A DNA stretch of 64,000 bases, from NCBI RefSeq assembly GCF_004353185.1, contig NZ_SMUS01000020.1, positions 1 through 64,000 on the forward strand. The letters run 5' to 3'. The position numbers and the translations under genes were made by a program. The notes beneath the pieces are model-generated. The model worked only from the letters and a program-made list of their open reading frames with translations, did no database searches and was not told the origin of the DNA. Shown here in pieces: positions 53,256 to 62,682 of this stretch; positions within the stretch are counted from its first letter, which is position 1, and each line of letters begins with the position of its first letter. This DNA comes from Clostridium cuniculi. Its GTDB lineage: Bacteria > Bacillota > Clostridia > Clostridiales > Clostridiaceae.

Positions 53256-53909
53256 CTATTTTCCCCCTCTTTTCAATGGCTTTAATATTATTAATCCAAA
53301 TACTATTAATAATCCACTTATTACAATTATTAAATTACTACTTATAATTGAACCTGTTTGAGGTAAATTAATTTCTGGTTTAAATTCTTCTTCAATCTTA
53401 AATGCCTTAGGATATAATACATATTCATACTTTTTATTTTGATACTCATTTCCTGCCAATGCATCAAAATATATTTGCATTGAAAACTTTATTTTTGTAT
53501 CTAACTCTAAAAATATAGGTTCATCTAAAGTTATATATTCTTGATTCATTAACTCTGCCATTTTACCTGAATATAATAACTTTTCTCCTTGATTAATTGT
53601 TACATAATATTTATCATCAATTATTCCAGAAGAAATAGCATCATCTTCATTATATGTTTTATCAGTAGATATATCTTTTATAGATATCCTTTGAAATCCT
53701 ATTCCTTCTAAATAGCACTGTTCTCCCCATATATTTTCAATATAAAAGTCATGTGCTATATCATCAGTAGGTCTCCAATATCCATCTTTCTCTAAACTAT
53801 ATATTTCATTATATTTTTTATCTGCCTTTACATCATAGCTATTAACTGTAAAAAACAGCAAAAAAACTATGAAAAAGCAAGTAATAAACTTGGCTGTTTT
53901 TTTACACAT
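53256..53909 (-). CDS. LPQTG wall-anchored protein of the SipW operon
   Basis: This 217-residue protein has a conventional signal peptide (residues 1-29), a mature part with no recognised family, and a sortase signal LPQTG followed by a hydrophobic helix and the positive tail KPLKRGGK. Sortase should attach it to peptidoglycan. Its place between the TasA-like gene and the second SipW-type protein suggests a cell-wall base for the fibres, a role like TapA or an anchor. The signal lacks the AYF feature, so SipW may not process it. Its stop codon touches the start of the 48-residue peptide. Confidence 0.85.
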   Translation of the reverse strand: MCKKTAKFITCFFIVFLLFFTVNSYDVKADKKYNEIYSLEKDGYWRPTDDIAHDFYIENIWGEQCYLEGIGFQRISIKDISTDKTYNEDDAISSGIIDDKYYVTINQGEKLLYSGKMAELMNQEYITLDEPIFLELDTKIKFSMQIYFDALAGNEYQNKKYEYVLYPKAFKIEEEFKPEINLPQTGSIISSNLIIVISGLLIVFGLIILKPLKRGGK

Positions 53910-53935
53910 AAGCTCTTCTTTCCTTATACAAATAC

Positions 53936-53961
53936 AGAACCATAAGAAAACTTATAGTTCT
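53936..53961 (-). other. Hairpin between the TasA-like and LPQTG genes
   Basis: On the minus strand AGAACTATAAG pairs with CTTATGGTTCT through one G-U wobble, around a TTTT loop; on the plus strand the same site is a mismatch. It has no strong T run, so it may protect or attenuate the transcript and favour the TasA-like product. Confidence 0.5.
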
Positions 53962-54015
53962 ATATTATAAATTTATATTTTAAATTCTTATTAGCAAATT
54001 TCTACTTTTATATAA

Positions 54016-54852
54016 TTAATTATTTTCAGGTAATGAAATTGCTGGAACATAATTCGGTTGACCTACTTGTTCCCAATCTCTATTATTTTCTTGAGTTGCT
54101 TGTATTTCTATTAATTTAGATAAATCAAATCCAGTTCCTCCAACATCAGTTAATGTTTGTTTATCTTGATATTCATTTGTTGTATCTAATGGTAGCTCAA
54201 ATCTAATTTGTAATAATTGATCTACTGGTTCTAAGTATAATCCTTTCTTAAGCTCCTCAAAACTCTTTTCAACATTATTTACATATAACTTCCATCCAGC
54301 TTCTTCTAAAGAATCTAAACAAGGATTATTAAGTCCATTTTTATTATCACCATCAACATCAGTTGCAATAACTCTCATTTTTATAGTTAAGTTACTATCG
54401 ACATCTATATTTAAGCCTGCACTCGTTGTCCCATCTTCATTGTTAACTTCTGAACCTAAAACTATAGCATCTCCAGGTCTTGTAAAATTAATTACATCTG
54501 GAAGAGAAGCACCTATAACTGCTCTTTCTATACCATCAGCTGTTGCTTCTTTATCTACTTTATCTATATCTGGATTTCTATGAGTATTTTCAAAATATTC
54601 GTTTATTTCAATACCTGCATTCGCTGATGATAATCTAGCAACATCATATGTCCAATCTGATAACTCTGTACCTTCTCCTGTAATATCAGCTGTTACCACA
54701 ACTCTACCATTAGTTATTTGGATTGCTTGTAATTCTCCATTTGCTCCATTTCCTTGCAAATCAGCATTAGCTGTAAAATAAGCAAATGATCCTAATGCTC
54801 CTACTAATAATGTTGCTCCAATTAATAAAGCCCCTATTCTTTTTTTGTTCAT
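54016..54852 (-). CDS. TasA-like SipW-dependent fibre protein
   Basis: This 278-residue protein starts with a SipW-type signal (residues 1-26, ending LGSFAYFTAN). The mature part is beta-rich and acidic and resembles TasA/camelysin-type matrix proteins: early GNGANGELQAI, a TRPGDAIVLGSEV strand with conserved ASLPDVINFTRPGD, and the end LIEIQATQENNRDWEQ. TasA-type proteins form extracellular biofilm fibres after release by SipW. It is the second gene of the operon, and a hairpin follows its stop, which would favour higher output of this gene. Assembly in this organism is inferred. Confidence 0.88.
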   Translation of the reverse strand: MNKKRIGALLIGATLLVGALGSFAYFTANADLQGNGANGELQAIQITNGRVVVTADITGEGTELSDWTYDVARLSSANAGIEINEYFENTHRNPDIDKVDKEATADGIERAVIGASLPDVINFTRPGDAIVLGSEVNNEDGTTSAGLNIDVDSNLTIKMRVIATDVDGDNKNGLNNPCLDSLEEAGWKLYVNNVEKSFEELKKGLYLEPVDQLLQIRFELPLDTTNEYQDKQTLTDVGGTGFDLSKLIEIQATQENNRDWEQVGQPNYVPAISLPENN

Positions 54853-54951
54853 TAATAATCTCTCCCTTTTCTGTGTGTATTTTAAATTTTTTATTTAATA
54901 GCTTGTCCTGTTGAACAAACTGGTTTAACTAACTTTTTTATGCTTCTCTTT

Positions 54952-55455
54952 TTATTTCTTCTTATTATCTACAAAACAAAATTCATAAATTATAATAATT
55001 GCAATAATTGTAGATAATACTATGATTCCAATTGGTGAACCTACGAAAGAATAAAAATAACCAACCTTAGGTATTCTAAACATATACTGTCCAATAATAC
55101 TACTCTTATCTAAAGGATCATCCTTTAAATTATTATTATCACCTTGAGTTATTATTTTATCTTCTTGAATTTCAATAATTCTATGAGTTGCTATAAATCC
55201 TTCTTTTTGAAAAGTTACTACATCTCCAACCTCTAAATCATTAACATTAACCTTTTTAATAAAAATTACATCACCTGGATCTATTGTTGGTTGCATACTA
55301 TTAGATACAATTACATAACTTTTAAATTTTATTAAATTATAAATGCTATCAAATTTGCTAGACACATTACCAAGTAGTCCTATAGCTAATATTGCAAAAA
55401 ACAATAAACATAAAAAACTACATACTTTTTTAAAAATCTTTTTAAATTTCATCAT
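54952..55455 (-). CDS. sipW: Signal peptidase I, SipW (ER type)
   Basis: This 167-residue membrane peptidase has a helix at about residues 8-30, the nucleophile serine in VSNSMQPTI, and a histidine in ATHRIIEI where bacterial signal peptidases have lysine. GDNN and a C-terminal helix complete the ER-type (SipW) layout. It removes signals with the AYF signature seen in the other secreted products of this operon. It is the first gene; GGAGACAA lies before the ATG. Promoter elements are probably in the AT-rich leader upstream. Confidence 0.94.
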   Translation of the reverse strand: MMKFKKIFKKVCSFLCLLFFAILAIGLLGNVSSKFDSIYNLIKFKSYVIVSNSMQPTIDPGDVIFIKKVNVNDLEVGDVVTFQKEGFIATHRIIEIQEDKIITQGDNNNLKDDPLDKSSIIGQYMFRIPKVGYFYSFVGSPIGIIVLSTIIAIIIIYEFCFVDNKKK

Positions 55456-55920
55456 TTGTCTCCTAAACTTTCTTTATTGTTTTAATACTCATATACAAAA
55501 ATTATTTATTTATAATTTAACTTTTAAATTTATAAAAATCGTTTCCGGTTACGATACCAGTTTTTAATAAAATAAAAATTAAATAAATATTATTTTATAA
55601 AATATTTAAAATATATTGCCATTAAATCATAATTTATAAATATTTCTTGCCTTTCTATGTGTTTATTATATTTTCTCTATATTTCATAGTCAAACTAATT
55701 CATTCGTATTATTTCTTCACGATACAACGAATTATTTGCAGTAAAATAATCTTTTTTATGAATTTATTTTCCATTTATATTAATTTATTATATAAATTTA
55801 GTTTGTTTTATAATTTTTTTAAATAATTATAAGAAAAAAAATTTTTTATACAATTTTAAATAGACCTATTTTTGTAATATTTTATGTTGTAAAATTTTAA
55901 TATTTTTAAATAAAATTAAA
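55456..55920 (-). promoter_or_regulatory. Long AT-rich leader upstream of sipW
   Basis: About 465 bases without a gene lie before sipW. One island stands out: ATCGT (55538-55542) and ACGAT (55551-55555) form an inverted repeat around TTCCGGTT. Further CGTAT and ACGATAC words occur at about 55703-55730. These may be binding sites for a regulator of the SipW operon. The rest is A/T-rich with no clear feature. Confidence 0.35.
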
Positions 55921-55943
55921 AAAGTCAGATAAAATCCGACTTT
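55921..55943 (-). terminator. Terminator of the cation exporter gene
   Basis: On the minus strand AAAGTCGGAT pairs with ATCTGACTTT through one G-U pair, with a three-base loop and a T-rich run following. It is 31 bases past the stop of the exporter gene. Confidence 0.85.
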
Positions 55944-55974
55944 AAAATCATATTAATTTTACTTATAATTATCT

Positions 55975-56844
55975 TTAACCTTTATATGGTTCCGTATGAA
56001 TATTTATTTCTTTAACATAGCTTAAACCTGAGATTATAGTATGCTCTAAATTATCTGCAATATCATGTGCCTCTTCTAATGTTTTGCTTTTATCAATAAA
56101 AATACTCATATCTATATATGCAACAGAGCCATACTTTCTAGATTTAAAATCTTTTATTCCATATATCTTTTCATTACTATCCACTAATGATTTAATTTTA
56201 CTAATATCTTGTTTACTTATAGAACTATCCATTAATTCATCACAAGCTGATTTTAATATATCAATTCCAACCTTTACAACAACTATAGCTACTATAATCG
56301 ATGCTATTGGATCTAATATTTTTAATCCAAGCATTGCACCTCCAATTCCAATAAATGCTGCTATAGATGAAAGTGCATCTGACCTATGGTGCCAAGCATC
56401 AGCCTTTAATGATGATGAGTTAATTCTTTTAGCTACTCTAATGGTAATTTGATATTGATACTCTTTAACTACTATTGATATTAAAGCTACAACTAATGGC
56501 AACGCATTAGGTACTAATATATTATTTACATTAATTAACTCCCTTAATCCATCATATCCTATTTTTAAAGAAATACCTATAAGTACAGTAGCTAGAGTAA
56601 AAGAAACTAAACTCTCTGCTTTTTCATGTCCGTATTGATGCTCATCATCTCTTGGTTTTCTAGAAATACTATTTCCTATAAGGATTCCAACAGAAGTAAT
56701 TATATCTGATGCTGAATGTAATCCATCAGCTATTATAGCTGTAGAGTTACCTAAAATACCTGATAATATTTTTAGTATAGTTAATACTATATTAAGTAAA
56801 ATAGATATTATTGTTATCTTATTAGATTCGTCATATCTATTCAT
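55975..56844 (-). CDS. Cation diffusion facilitator (CDF) metal exporter
   Basis: This 289-residue protein has six membrane helices and a C-terminal cytoplasmic metal-sensing domain. The CDF metal motifs are ADGLHSASD in helix 2 and DAWHHRSDA in helix 5. Such proteins export Zn, Fe, Mn or Co in exchange for protons. I use the ATG at 56844 with GGAGGTG before it; an earlier in-frame start lacks a ribosome site. Palindromes just upstream suggest control by a metal-responsive repressor. Confidence 0.92.
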   Translation of the reverse strand: MNRYDESNKITIISILLNIVLTILKILSGILGNSTAIIADGLHSASDIITSVGILIGNSISRKPRDDEHQYGHEKAESLVSFTLATVLIGISLKIGYDGLRELINVNNILVPNALPLVVALISIVVKEYQYQITIRVAKRINSSSLKADAWHHRSDALSSIAAFIGIGGAMLGLKILDPIASIIVAIVVVKVGIDILKSACDELMDSSISKQDISKIKSLVDSNEKIYGIKDFKSRKYGSVAYIDMSIFIDKSKTLEEAHDIADNLEHTIISGLSYVKEINIHTEPYKG

Positions 56845-56859
56845 TATAATACACCTCCA

Positions 56860-56943
56860 ATTATCATTTGATAATGCTATTATATGCAAATACCTTATAT
56901 ATGTACTTAATTATATTTATTATCAGCAATATCATTTGATAAT
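56860..56943 (-). promoter_or_regulatory. Paired palindromes upstream of the cation exporter
   Basis: ATTATCA-TT-TGATAAT occurs at 56860-56875, and a close copy (ATATCATTTGATAAT) at 56929-56943. The half-sites TGATAAT and ATTATCA are those of Fur-family boxes, here in the reverse order. The pair flanks the expected promoter of the exporter gene. Confidence 0.5.
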
Positions 56944-57061
56944 GATTTTAATTAATAAAAAGAAAAAAATAAGCAGATTATTGTTAAATTTCGCCTATTT
57001 ATTTTATATAAGCTACTTCATATCAACATCTACTTATTTCTTTAAATTTATAATATCCTTT

Positions 57062-58285
57062 TTAATATACAAACTCTAAATTTTCTTTTTCATTAAAGAA
57101 ATCAGAATAGTCTACATCAAAGAGTGGTTTTTTAACTTTTCTTATATCAATATTCTCTTTTATAAGCTGTGTTAATACTCCAACATAAGATAAATCACCT
57201 TGAACTATAGCTCCATATATTATTCCATCTTTATGAATTATCTTTCTATAATCTTTTCCTTTTACTTGTGTTTCCTCTTTATAACTATCATCCGGCTTAT
57301 TTACTATACCTAGCGACATTGTAGCTACTCCACAGAAATTCATAGTATTTTTACTTCCAAAAAAGTCATTCATATATATTTCTTTGCCTAGCATATTATT
57401 TGCGGCAATAATTCCTTCCTTAACAGCAGTTGGCCATATTGGGTTTCTTCCCGTTATATCTCCAGCTCCGTAAACATCCTTTACATTAGTTTCACCTTTT
57501 GAGTTAATTATAAGCCCAAATTTATCGCACTCTATACCACTATCATTTAAAAATCCTACATTAGCTCTAACACCTGTACATGCAATTATTAATTCACAAG
57601 GTACTTCTTCTTCAGTATTTAATTTTATTGAAATTGGATTATTATTATCATCTACTATAACCTTTTCAGCTCTTACTCCAAACTTAAAGTTTACTCCTTC
57701 TTCCTTTAATCTTTCCTGATATACATTTGCTGCATAATTATCTAATTGAAGTGGTAATATTCTATCTCCCATTTCAATTAAAGTAATATTTACATCATAA
57801 TCTAAAAGACCTGCTAAAGCATCTACCCCAACTAATCCTGCACCTAGGATAGCCACATTCTTAACTTTCTTAGCTTCTTCTTTAATTTTAATAGCATCAT
57901 CTAAGTTTCTTAGCCCTATTACATTATTTGCTGTTCTTAAATTTTCTATTGGTGGTAAAAATGATGATGATCCCGCAGCTAATAAAACCTTATCATAGCT
58001 TAAATCTTCATTATTTGATAATTTTAGTTTTTTCTCCTTAACATCTATTCCTATTACCTCTACACCTTTTATCCACTTTATTTTATACATTTCAAAAAAG
58101 TTATTAGGAGTAAAGTCTAAAGCCTCAATTTCTCTTCTTCCATCTAAAAAATGATGAAGTATACATCTTGAATAAACATATTCATCTTTAGACACTAATA
58201 TTATTTCTAGATTCTTATCATTTTCACGTAGAGTTTTAGCTGCATTAATTCCAGATGCAGATGCTCCTACTATAACATATGCCAT
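57062..58285 (-). CDS. NAD(P)H/FAD-dependent oxidoreductase of the nitrate reductase cluster
   Basis: This 407-residue flavoprotein has an FAD-binding N-terminus (VIVGASASGINAAKTLREND), an NAD-binding fold in the middle (NVAILGAGLVGVDALAGL), and the FAD-binding YGAGDI near residue 270. It resembles the N-terminal part of NirB and NADH:rubredoxin-type reductases, and probably passes electrons from NAD(P)H to the ferredoxin-like protein and nitrate reductase. Its ATG overlaps the stop of the ferredoxin gene. Confidence 0.88.
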   Translation of the reverse strand: MAYVIVGASASGINAAKTLRENDKNLEIILVSKDEYVYSRCILHHFLDGRREIEALDFTPNNFFEMYKIKWIKGVEVIGIDVKEKKLKLSNNEDLSYDKVLLAAGSSSFLPPIENLRTANNVIGLRNLDDAIKIKEEAKKVKNVAILGAGLVGVDALAGLLDYDVNITLIEMGDRILPLQLDNYAANVYQERLKEEGVNFKFGVRAEKVIVDDNNNPISIKLNTEEEVPCELIIACTGVRANVGFLNDSGIECDKFGLIINSKGETNVKDVYGAGDITGRNPIWPTAVKEGIIAANNMLGKEIYMNDFFGSKNTMNFCGVATMSLGIVNKPDDSYKEETQVKGKDYRKIIHKDGIIYGAIVQGDLSYVGVLTQLIKENIDIRKVKKPLFDVDYSDFFNEKENLEFVY

Positions 58286-58698
58286 TATTCATCTACCTCC
58301 TCTAAAGTTAATGCATTCATTGGGCATTTATCTACACATTGTGGAAAATTTTGTTCTGTTGATATACACATATCACACTTCATTACTTCTCTATTAGTTT
58401 GATAATCCATCTTTAAAACTCCATATGGACATGCCATTATACACATGTAACAAGTTGCACATCTACTCTTATCATAAATGACGTATTTACTTTCATCATC
58501 TTTTCTCATAGCTCCAGTCGGACATGCGTAAACACATTCTGGCCTAGTACAATGCCTACAATAAATTGGTGCATAATTTCCTTCACTATTAATAACTATT
58601 CTTCCTCTTGTATCCCTTGATCCATGAGATACCTTACATGCAGTAGTACATGTTAAACAACCAATACATTTTTTTCTATCTATTTTTATTCTCTTCAT
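58285..58698 (-). CDS. Four-cluster ferredoxin-like electron transfer protein
   Basis: This 137-residue protein of the HycB/DmsB/CooF type has four cysteine clusters: CIGCLTCTTACK, CRHCTRPECVYACP, CATCYMCIMACP and CDMC...CVDKCP. Each fits a [4Fe-4S] cluster. It lies between the nitrate reductase catalytic subunit and the flavoprotein gene and probably carries electrons between them. AGGAG precedes the ATG. Confidence 0.9.
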   Translation of the reverse strand: MKRIKIDRKKCIGCLTCTTACKVSHGSRDTRGRIVINSEGNYAPIYCRHCTRPECVYACPTGAMRKDDESKYVIYDKSRCATCYMCIMACPYGVLKMDYQTNREVMKCDMCISTEQNFPQCVDKCPMNALTLEEVDE

Positions 58699-58707
58699 AG
58701 CTATCTC

Positions 58708-60786
58708 CTAATCTATTTTTTCTATTTTTACTGGTACATATTTAAAGTTAGGTTCTTTTGAATATGTGTCAAATATAGATGGTAATAGTGAATTTGCTTC
58801 TATATAATGCATTGGAGCATAAATCTGATCCTTTTTAACAGTTCTACTTAGTTTAACAAGGAAATTATTACTTACACCATTTGGTGATGTTATTTTAATT
58901 GTTTCATTATCCTTAATTCCTAATTCATCAGCTAAATCAGTATTTATATTTACATATCCTTGTTGAGGGACTATAGAAAAAACATCTGGTATCTCTCTAG
59001 TTCTTGTTTGTGTATGCCATTGCCCAACAGTACCTCTCCCAGTATTAAATAGGTATGGATATTCCTCTGATTGTTCATAAGGAACTGGCGCTACATCTTC
59101 ATAGATAAATTTAGCCTTACCACTTGGTGTATAGTACTTATTATCTTCAAATAGTCTTCTTTCATCTTCCTCCAATTTTTCACCAGCTCTAAATGGCCAT
59201 TGTATTCCTCTTGAATCTTTTAACATATCATAATCTACACCTGTAATATCACAAGGCATTCCTTTAGTACATGCCTTTAATGTTTCAAATGCATCTCTTG
59301 GTGTTTTCCATTTATCTAATAATTTGCCCATTCCTAAAGCTTTACCTATGCCCAACATAATATCATAATCTGTTAATTCATTTTCCTTCTTTTCCAATAC
59401 TGGATTAAGTTTTGATAGTCTTCTTTCTGTATTTATTAATACGCCTTCTTTTTTTAATCCATTAGCTGAAGGTAATAATAAATCACAATATCTAGCAGTT
59501 TCAGTATCAGAATAAATATCTTCTACAACTAAAAACTCTAATTTTTCAGCTGCTTTTTTGAACTCTAAATTATTTATCCAAGAAACTATAGGATTAGTTG
59601 CCATTACCCATAAAGCTTTTATCTCACCAGAATTTATTTTTTCTATTATAACATTGTATGGTAAAGTAGGTTTCTTAGGTAGCATCTCAGGATCTATATC
59701 TAAAGCTTCTGCCACAGCTTTTCTTCTTGCTTCATTATCATACTCTCCTCCACCATAAAGCCCTGTAGTATTACTAAAAAGTCTAGAACCCATAGCATTA
59801 CATTGACCAGTGATAGAATTCGGGCCTGTTCCAAGTCTGCCTATATTTCCTGTCATTAAAGCTATATTTATAATTGCTTGTGCTGTTCTTACTGCTTGGT
59901 AGCTTTGATTTATTCCCATAGTCCACCACAATGATACTCTTTTTCCATTATGTATTATTTCTGCTAGTTCTAAAACTCTTACTTTTGATATACCTGTTTT
60001 TTCTTCAACATCATCTAATGTATATTTTTTCACATGTTCTTTAAAGCCTTCAAAATCCTCTGTATACTTTTCAATATACTCATTATCAATCCATCCTTTT
60101 TCAATAAGAACATTAGCTAATGTATATAAAAGTGTTAAATCTGATTTTGGCTTTATATCTATCCACATATCGCAATTAGTTACTGTTTCTGTTCTTCTTG
60201 GATCTATAGCAATCTTTATACAATCTTTATTATTCTTAGTCTTTCCCCAAAGAATTGGATGAGCAACTACAGGATTACATCCAATAAATATAATCACATC
60301 TGAATGTTCTAAATCATTAAAAGTATATGGTGGGGCATCAAATCCAAAACTTTGCTTATAAGAAACTACTGATGTAGCCATACAAAGTCTTGTATTTCCA
60401 TCTCCATTTCCCCCTAAAAAGGTTCTTCCTATATGACCTGCTAATGCCATCTCTTCTGTAGCCAATTGACCTGTACTTAAAAATGCAAAACTTTCTTTAC
60501 CATATTTCTTTTGTATTTCAGTTACTCTCTTAGCAAATAAATCAAATGCCTCTTGCCACTGAATTTGTTTTAACTCTCCATTTTCATCCCTTACAAGTGG
60601 TAATACTGGATTTTCATGCTCTGTGTTTTGCTTATCTAAATTTAACCCCTTTACACAACAAAACCCCTTATTAACAGGATAATCAACAGTAGGTACTACT
60701 CTTTTAATAAACCCATTATCTTCAACATGAAAATCTAAATTACATGCTATAGAACAATAATTACAAGTAGATCTTATAACCTTCAA
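58708..60786 (-). CDS. Molybdopterin nitrate reductase, NasA/NarB type
   Basis: This 692-residue protein has an N-terminal [4Fe-4S] motif (CNYCSIACN, FCCVKG), a molybdopterin oxidoreductase body, and a C-terminal dinucleotide-binding domain (FNTGRGTVGQWHTQTRT). RLCMATSVVSYKQSFG has the molybdenum-binding cysteine at the place and in the context of assimilatory nitrate reductases. I use a TTG start at 60786 with AAGGAG eight bases upstream; a GTG three codons earlier overlaps that site. Formate dehydrogenase-like function is less likely, as there is no selenocysteine and the CMA motif is that of NasA. Confidence 0.9.
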   Translation of the reverse strand: MKVIRSTCNYCSIACNLDFHVEDNGFIKRVVPTVDYPVNKGFCCVKGLNLDKQNTEHENPVLPLVRDENGELKQIQWQEAFDLFAKRVTEIQKKYGKESFAFLSTGQLATEEMALAGHIGRTFLGGNGDGNTRLCMATSVVSYKQSFGFDAPPYTFNDLEHSDVIIFIGCNPVVAHPILWGKTKNNKDCIKIAIDPRRTETVTNCDMWIDIKPKSDLTLLYTLANVLIEKGWIDNEYIEKYTEDFEGFKEHVKKYTLDDVEEKTGISKVRVLELAEIIHNGKRVSLWWTMGINQSYQAVRTAQAIINIALMTGNIGRLGTGPNSITGQCNAMGSRLFSNTTGLYGGGEYDNEARRKAVAEALDIDPEMLPKKPTLPYNVIIEKINSGEIKALWVMATNPIVSWINNLEFKKAAEKLEFLVVEDIYSDTETARYCDLLLPSANGLKKEGVLINTERRLSKLNPVLEKKENELTDYDIMLGIGKALGMGKLLDKWKTPRDAFETLKACTKGMPCDITGVDYDMLKDSRGIQWPFRAGEKLEEDERRLFEDNKYYTPSGKAKFIYEDVAPVPYEQSEEYPYLFNTGRGTVGQWHTQTRTREIPDVFSIVPQQGYVNINTDLADELGIKDNETIKITSPNGVSNNFLVKLSRTVKKDQIYAPMHYIEANSLLPSIFDTYSKEPNFKYVPVKIEKID

Positions 60787-60888
60787 TGAAATCACTCCTT
60801 ATTTAATTAATTCTAATTTTCATAAAACTCTTATAATCTTATTAGCTTTTAATATTTTATGTACTTTAACCTATGTGGAAATATCATT

Positions 60889-61872
60889 TTACTTTCTCAT
60901 ATAATGTATTCCATCCCAATTCACATTTTCACTTACTTCTGCTAATTCTGGTAAATCAATTCCATCAAGGGCCCATTTTTTATACTCTTTATATCCAACC
61001 CTATCAACTATATATCCAATATGTTCTTTTCCATATGGTGCATCAGGATTTATATACTCTCTAACAAACTTATAAGTATTATCTATAATTTTTAATACAG
61101 TATCTTCATCTGCCCATTTTATAAAATCTTCTGCAATTCTTGGATTTGTTTTTCCGGTTCTTCCCATAATAACAACTCTAAAATATTTTTTAGGACTTCT
61201 AGTCCAAGCATTATTAGGACATGCTAAAACACATTCTCCACATCCAATACATTTGCTTGGGTCTCTAATAACTTTATAGTTTTTTGCACTTAATGCTGTA
61301 GTTGATACTTGCTTACATTTTTTAACACAAGCTCCACATGATACGCACCTATATGAATCATAAACCGGTAAACACATTCCTATTATTCCTATATCATGCA
61401 TTCTAGCCTTTATACAATCATTAGGACATCCTGTTGCTGCTATTTTTACATGTAAATCATCTGGATAAACCATATCTTCAATTTTTCTTGCTAATTCTGT
61501 TGTATTATATTGAGCTTTGGGACAAATATTATTTCCAATACAAGAAGTTATATTTCTTGTACCAGCCGAAGGATAGCCACTGCCCTTATGCTCTTGATTA
61601 GTTTCCATATTATCAATAATAGGTTGAAGCGCTTTATTTACTTCTTCCATTCTTTCCATTGGAATTCCTAGCACCTCAAATCCTTGTCTTGTTGTAATAT
61701 GAACTCTTCCATCTCCATATTTATCAGCAAGGTCCGCAACTAATTTCAATGTATCTGTATAAATTGATCCTCCTGGAACTCTAATTCTTACAGCTGTCAT
61801 ATATTTATTTTTAGTTATTCTAAAAGCATTTTTCATTGCCTTTCTTGTATTTAAATCATGTAAAAGATCCAT
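60889..61872 (-). CDS. asrC: Anaerobic sulfite reductase subunit C (siroheme)
   Basis: This 327-residue protein has the sulfite/nitrite reductase ferredoxin-like half (VRIPGGSIYTDTLKLVADLADKYGDG, THITTRQGFEV type), the siroheme-[4Fe-4S] ligands in GTRNITSCIGNNICPKAQ and ATGCPNDCIKA, and two further [4Fe-4S] clusters (CVSCGACVKKC, CIGCGECVLACP). It reduces sulfite to sulfide, with electrons from AsrA and AsrB. GGAGGG precedes the ATG. The nitrate reductase gene follows after about 100 bases. Confidence 0.94.
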   Translation of the reverse strand: MDLLHDLNTRKAMKNAFRITKNKYMTAVRIRVPGGSIYTDTLKLVADLADKYGDGRVHITTRQGFEVLGIPMERMEEVNKALQPIIDNMETNQEHKGSGYPSAGTRNITSCIGNNICPKAQYNTTELARKIEDMVYPDDLHVKIAATGCPNDCIKARMHDIGIIGMCLPVYDSYRCVSCGACVKKCKQVSTTALSAKNYKVIRDPSKCIGCGECVLACPNNAWTRSPKKYFRVVIMGRTGKTNPRIAEDFIKWADEDTVLKIIDNTYKFVREYINPDAPYGKEHIGYIVDRVGYKEYKKWALDGIDLPELAEVSENVNWDGIHYMRK

Positions 61873-61884
61873 AGCCTATCCCTC

Positions 61885-62679
61885 CTAATCATATAAAGTC
61901 TTTCCAAAAGCATAATTAAATACTGGCCCATCAGTACATATATAAGTTGTATCCATCCTACAGTGTCCGCATTTTCCAAGGCCACAACACATTTTTCTTT
62001 CATAAGAAACCCACATATTATGATCTTGTATACCAATCTTTTGGAATTCACTTATTGTAAATTTCATCATCATCGGAGGTCCAACAATTACTACTGAAAC
62101 ATTATTTTTATCACTTATATTTATATCTGGCACGTATTTTGTTACAAGTCCTACCTTTCCTCTATACTCTTCATCACCTTTATCTACAGTCAATATAACA
62201 TTAAATTTAGATTTCCACTTTTCTATATCTTCTTTAAATAAAATATCATCAGGTGATCTAAATCCGCATATTAATGTTACACTTTTACATTTATCTATAT
62301 TTTCATAAAAATACTCTAATATTCCTCTAACTGGTGCTAATCCACTTCCTCCTGATACAATTATTATTTCTTTATCTATATAATTTTTTAACTCAAAGCC
62401 ATTACCATATGGCCCTCTTAGTCTTATAATATCTCCTATATTTAGTTTAAATATCTCTTCAGTAACCTTTCCTACTTCTCTAATAGTAAAATCTAAATAT
62501 TCATCACTATATCCAGATACTGATATTGGTGATTCTCCATATTTAGGCATAGAAATTTCAAAAAATTGACCTGGATTTATTTCATCGCACTTTCTCTCTA
62601 CTCTAAAAGTCCATTCTTTAGCTGTATGCTTAATAATGTCTAAAATTTTAACCTCATAAGGAATATACTCATTCACCAT
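61885..62679 (-). CDS. asrB: Anaerobic sulfite reductase subunit B (flavin, NADH)
   Basis: This 264-residue protein has the ferredoxin-NADP reductase fold: a flavin site RLRGPYGNGF, NAD-binding VSGGSGLAPVRGILEY, and a C-terminal cysteine cluster (CCGLGKCGHC) that binds iron-sulfur. It oxidises NADH and passes electrons to AsrA and AsrC. It lies 12 bases upstream of asrC and four bases after asrA. Confidence 0.94.
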   Translation of the reverse strand: MVNEYIPYEVKILDIIKHTAKEWTFRVERKCDEINPGQFFEISMPKYGESPISVSGYSDEYLDFTIREVGKVTEEIFKLNIGDIIRLRGPYGNGFELKNYIDKEIIIVSGGSGLAPVRGILEYFYENIDKCKSVTLICGFRSPDDILFKEDIEKWKSKFNVILTVDKGDEEYRGKVGLVTKYVPDINISDKNNVSVVIVGPPMMMKFTISEFQKIGIQDHNMWVSYERKMCCGLGKCGHCRMDTTYICTDGPVFNYAFGKTLYD

Positions 62680-62682
62680 CTT

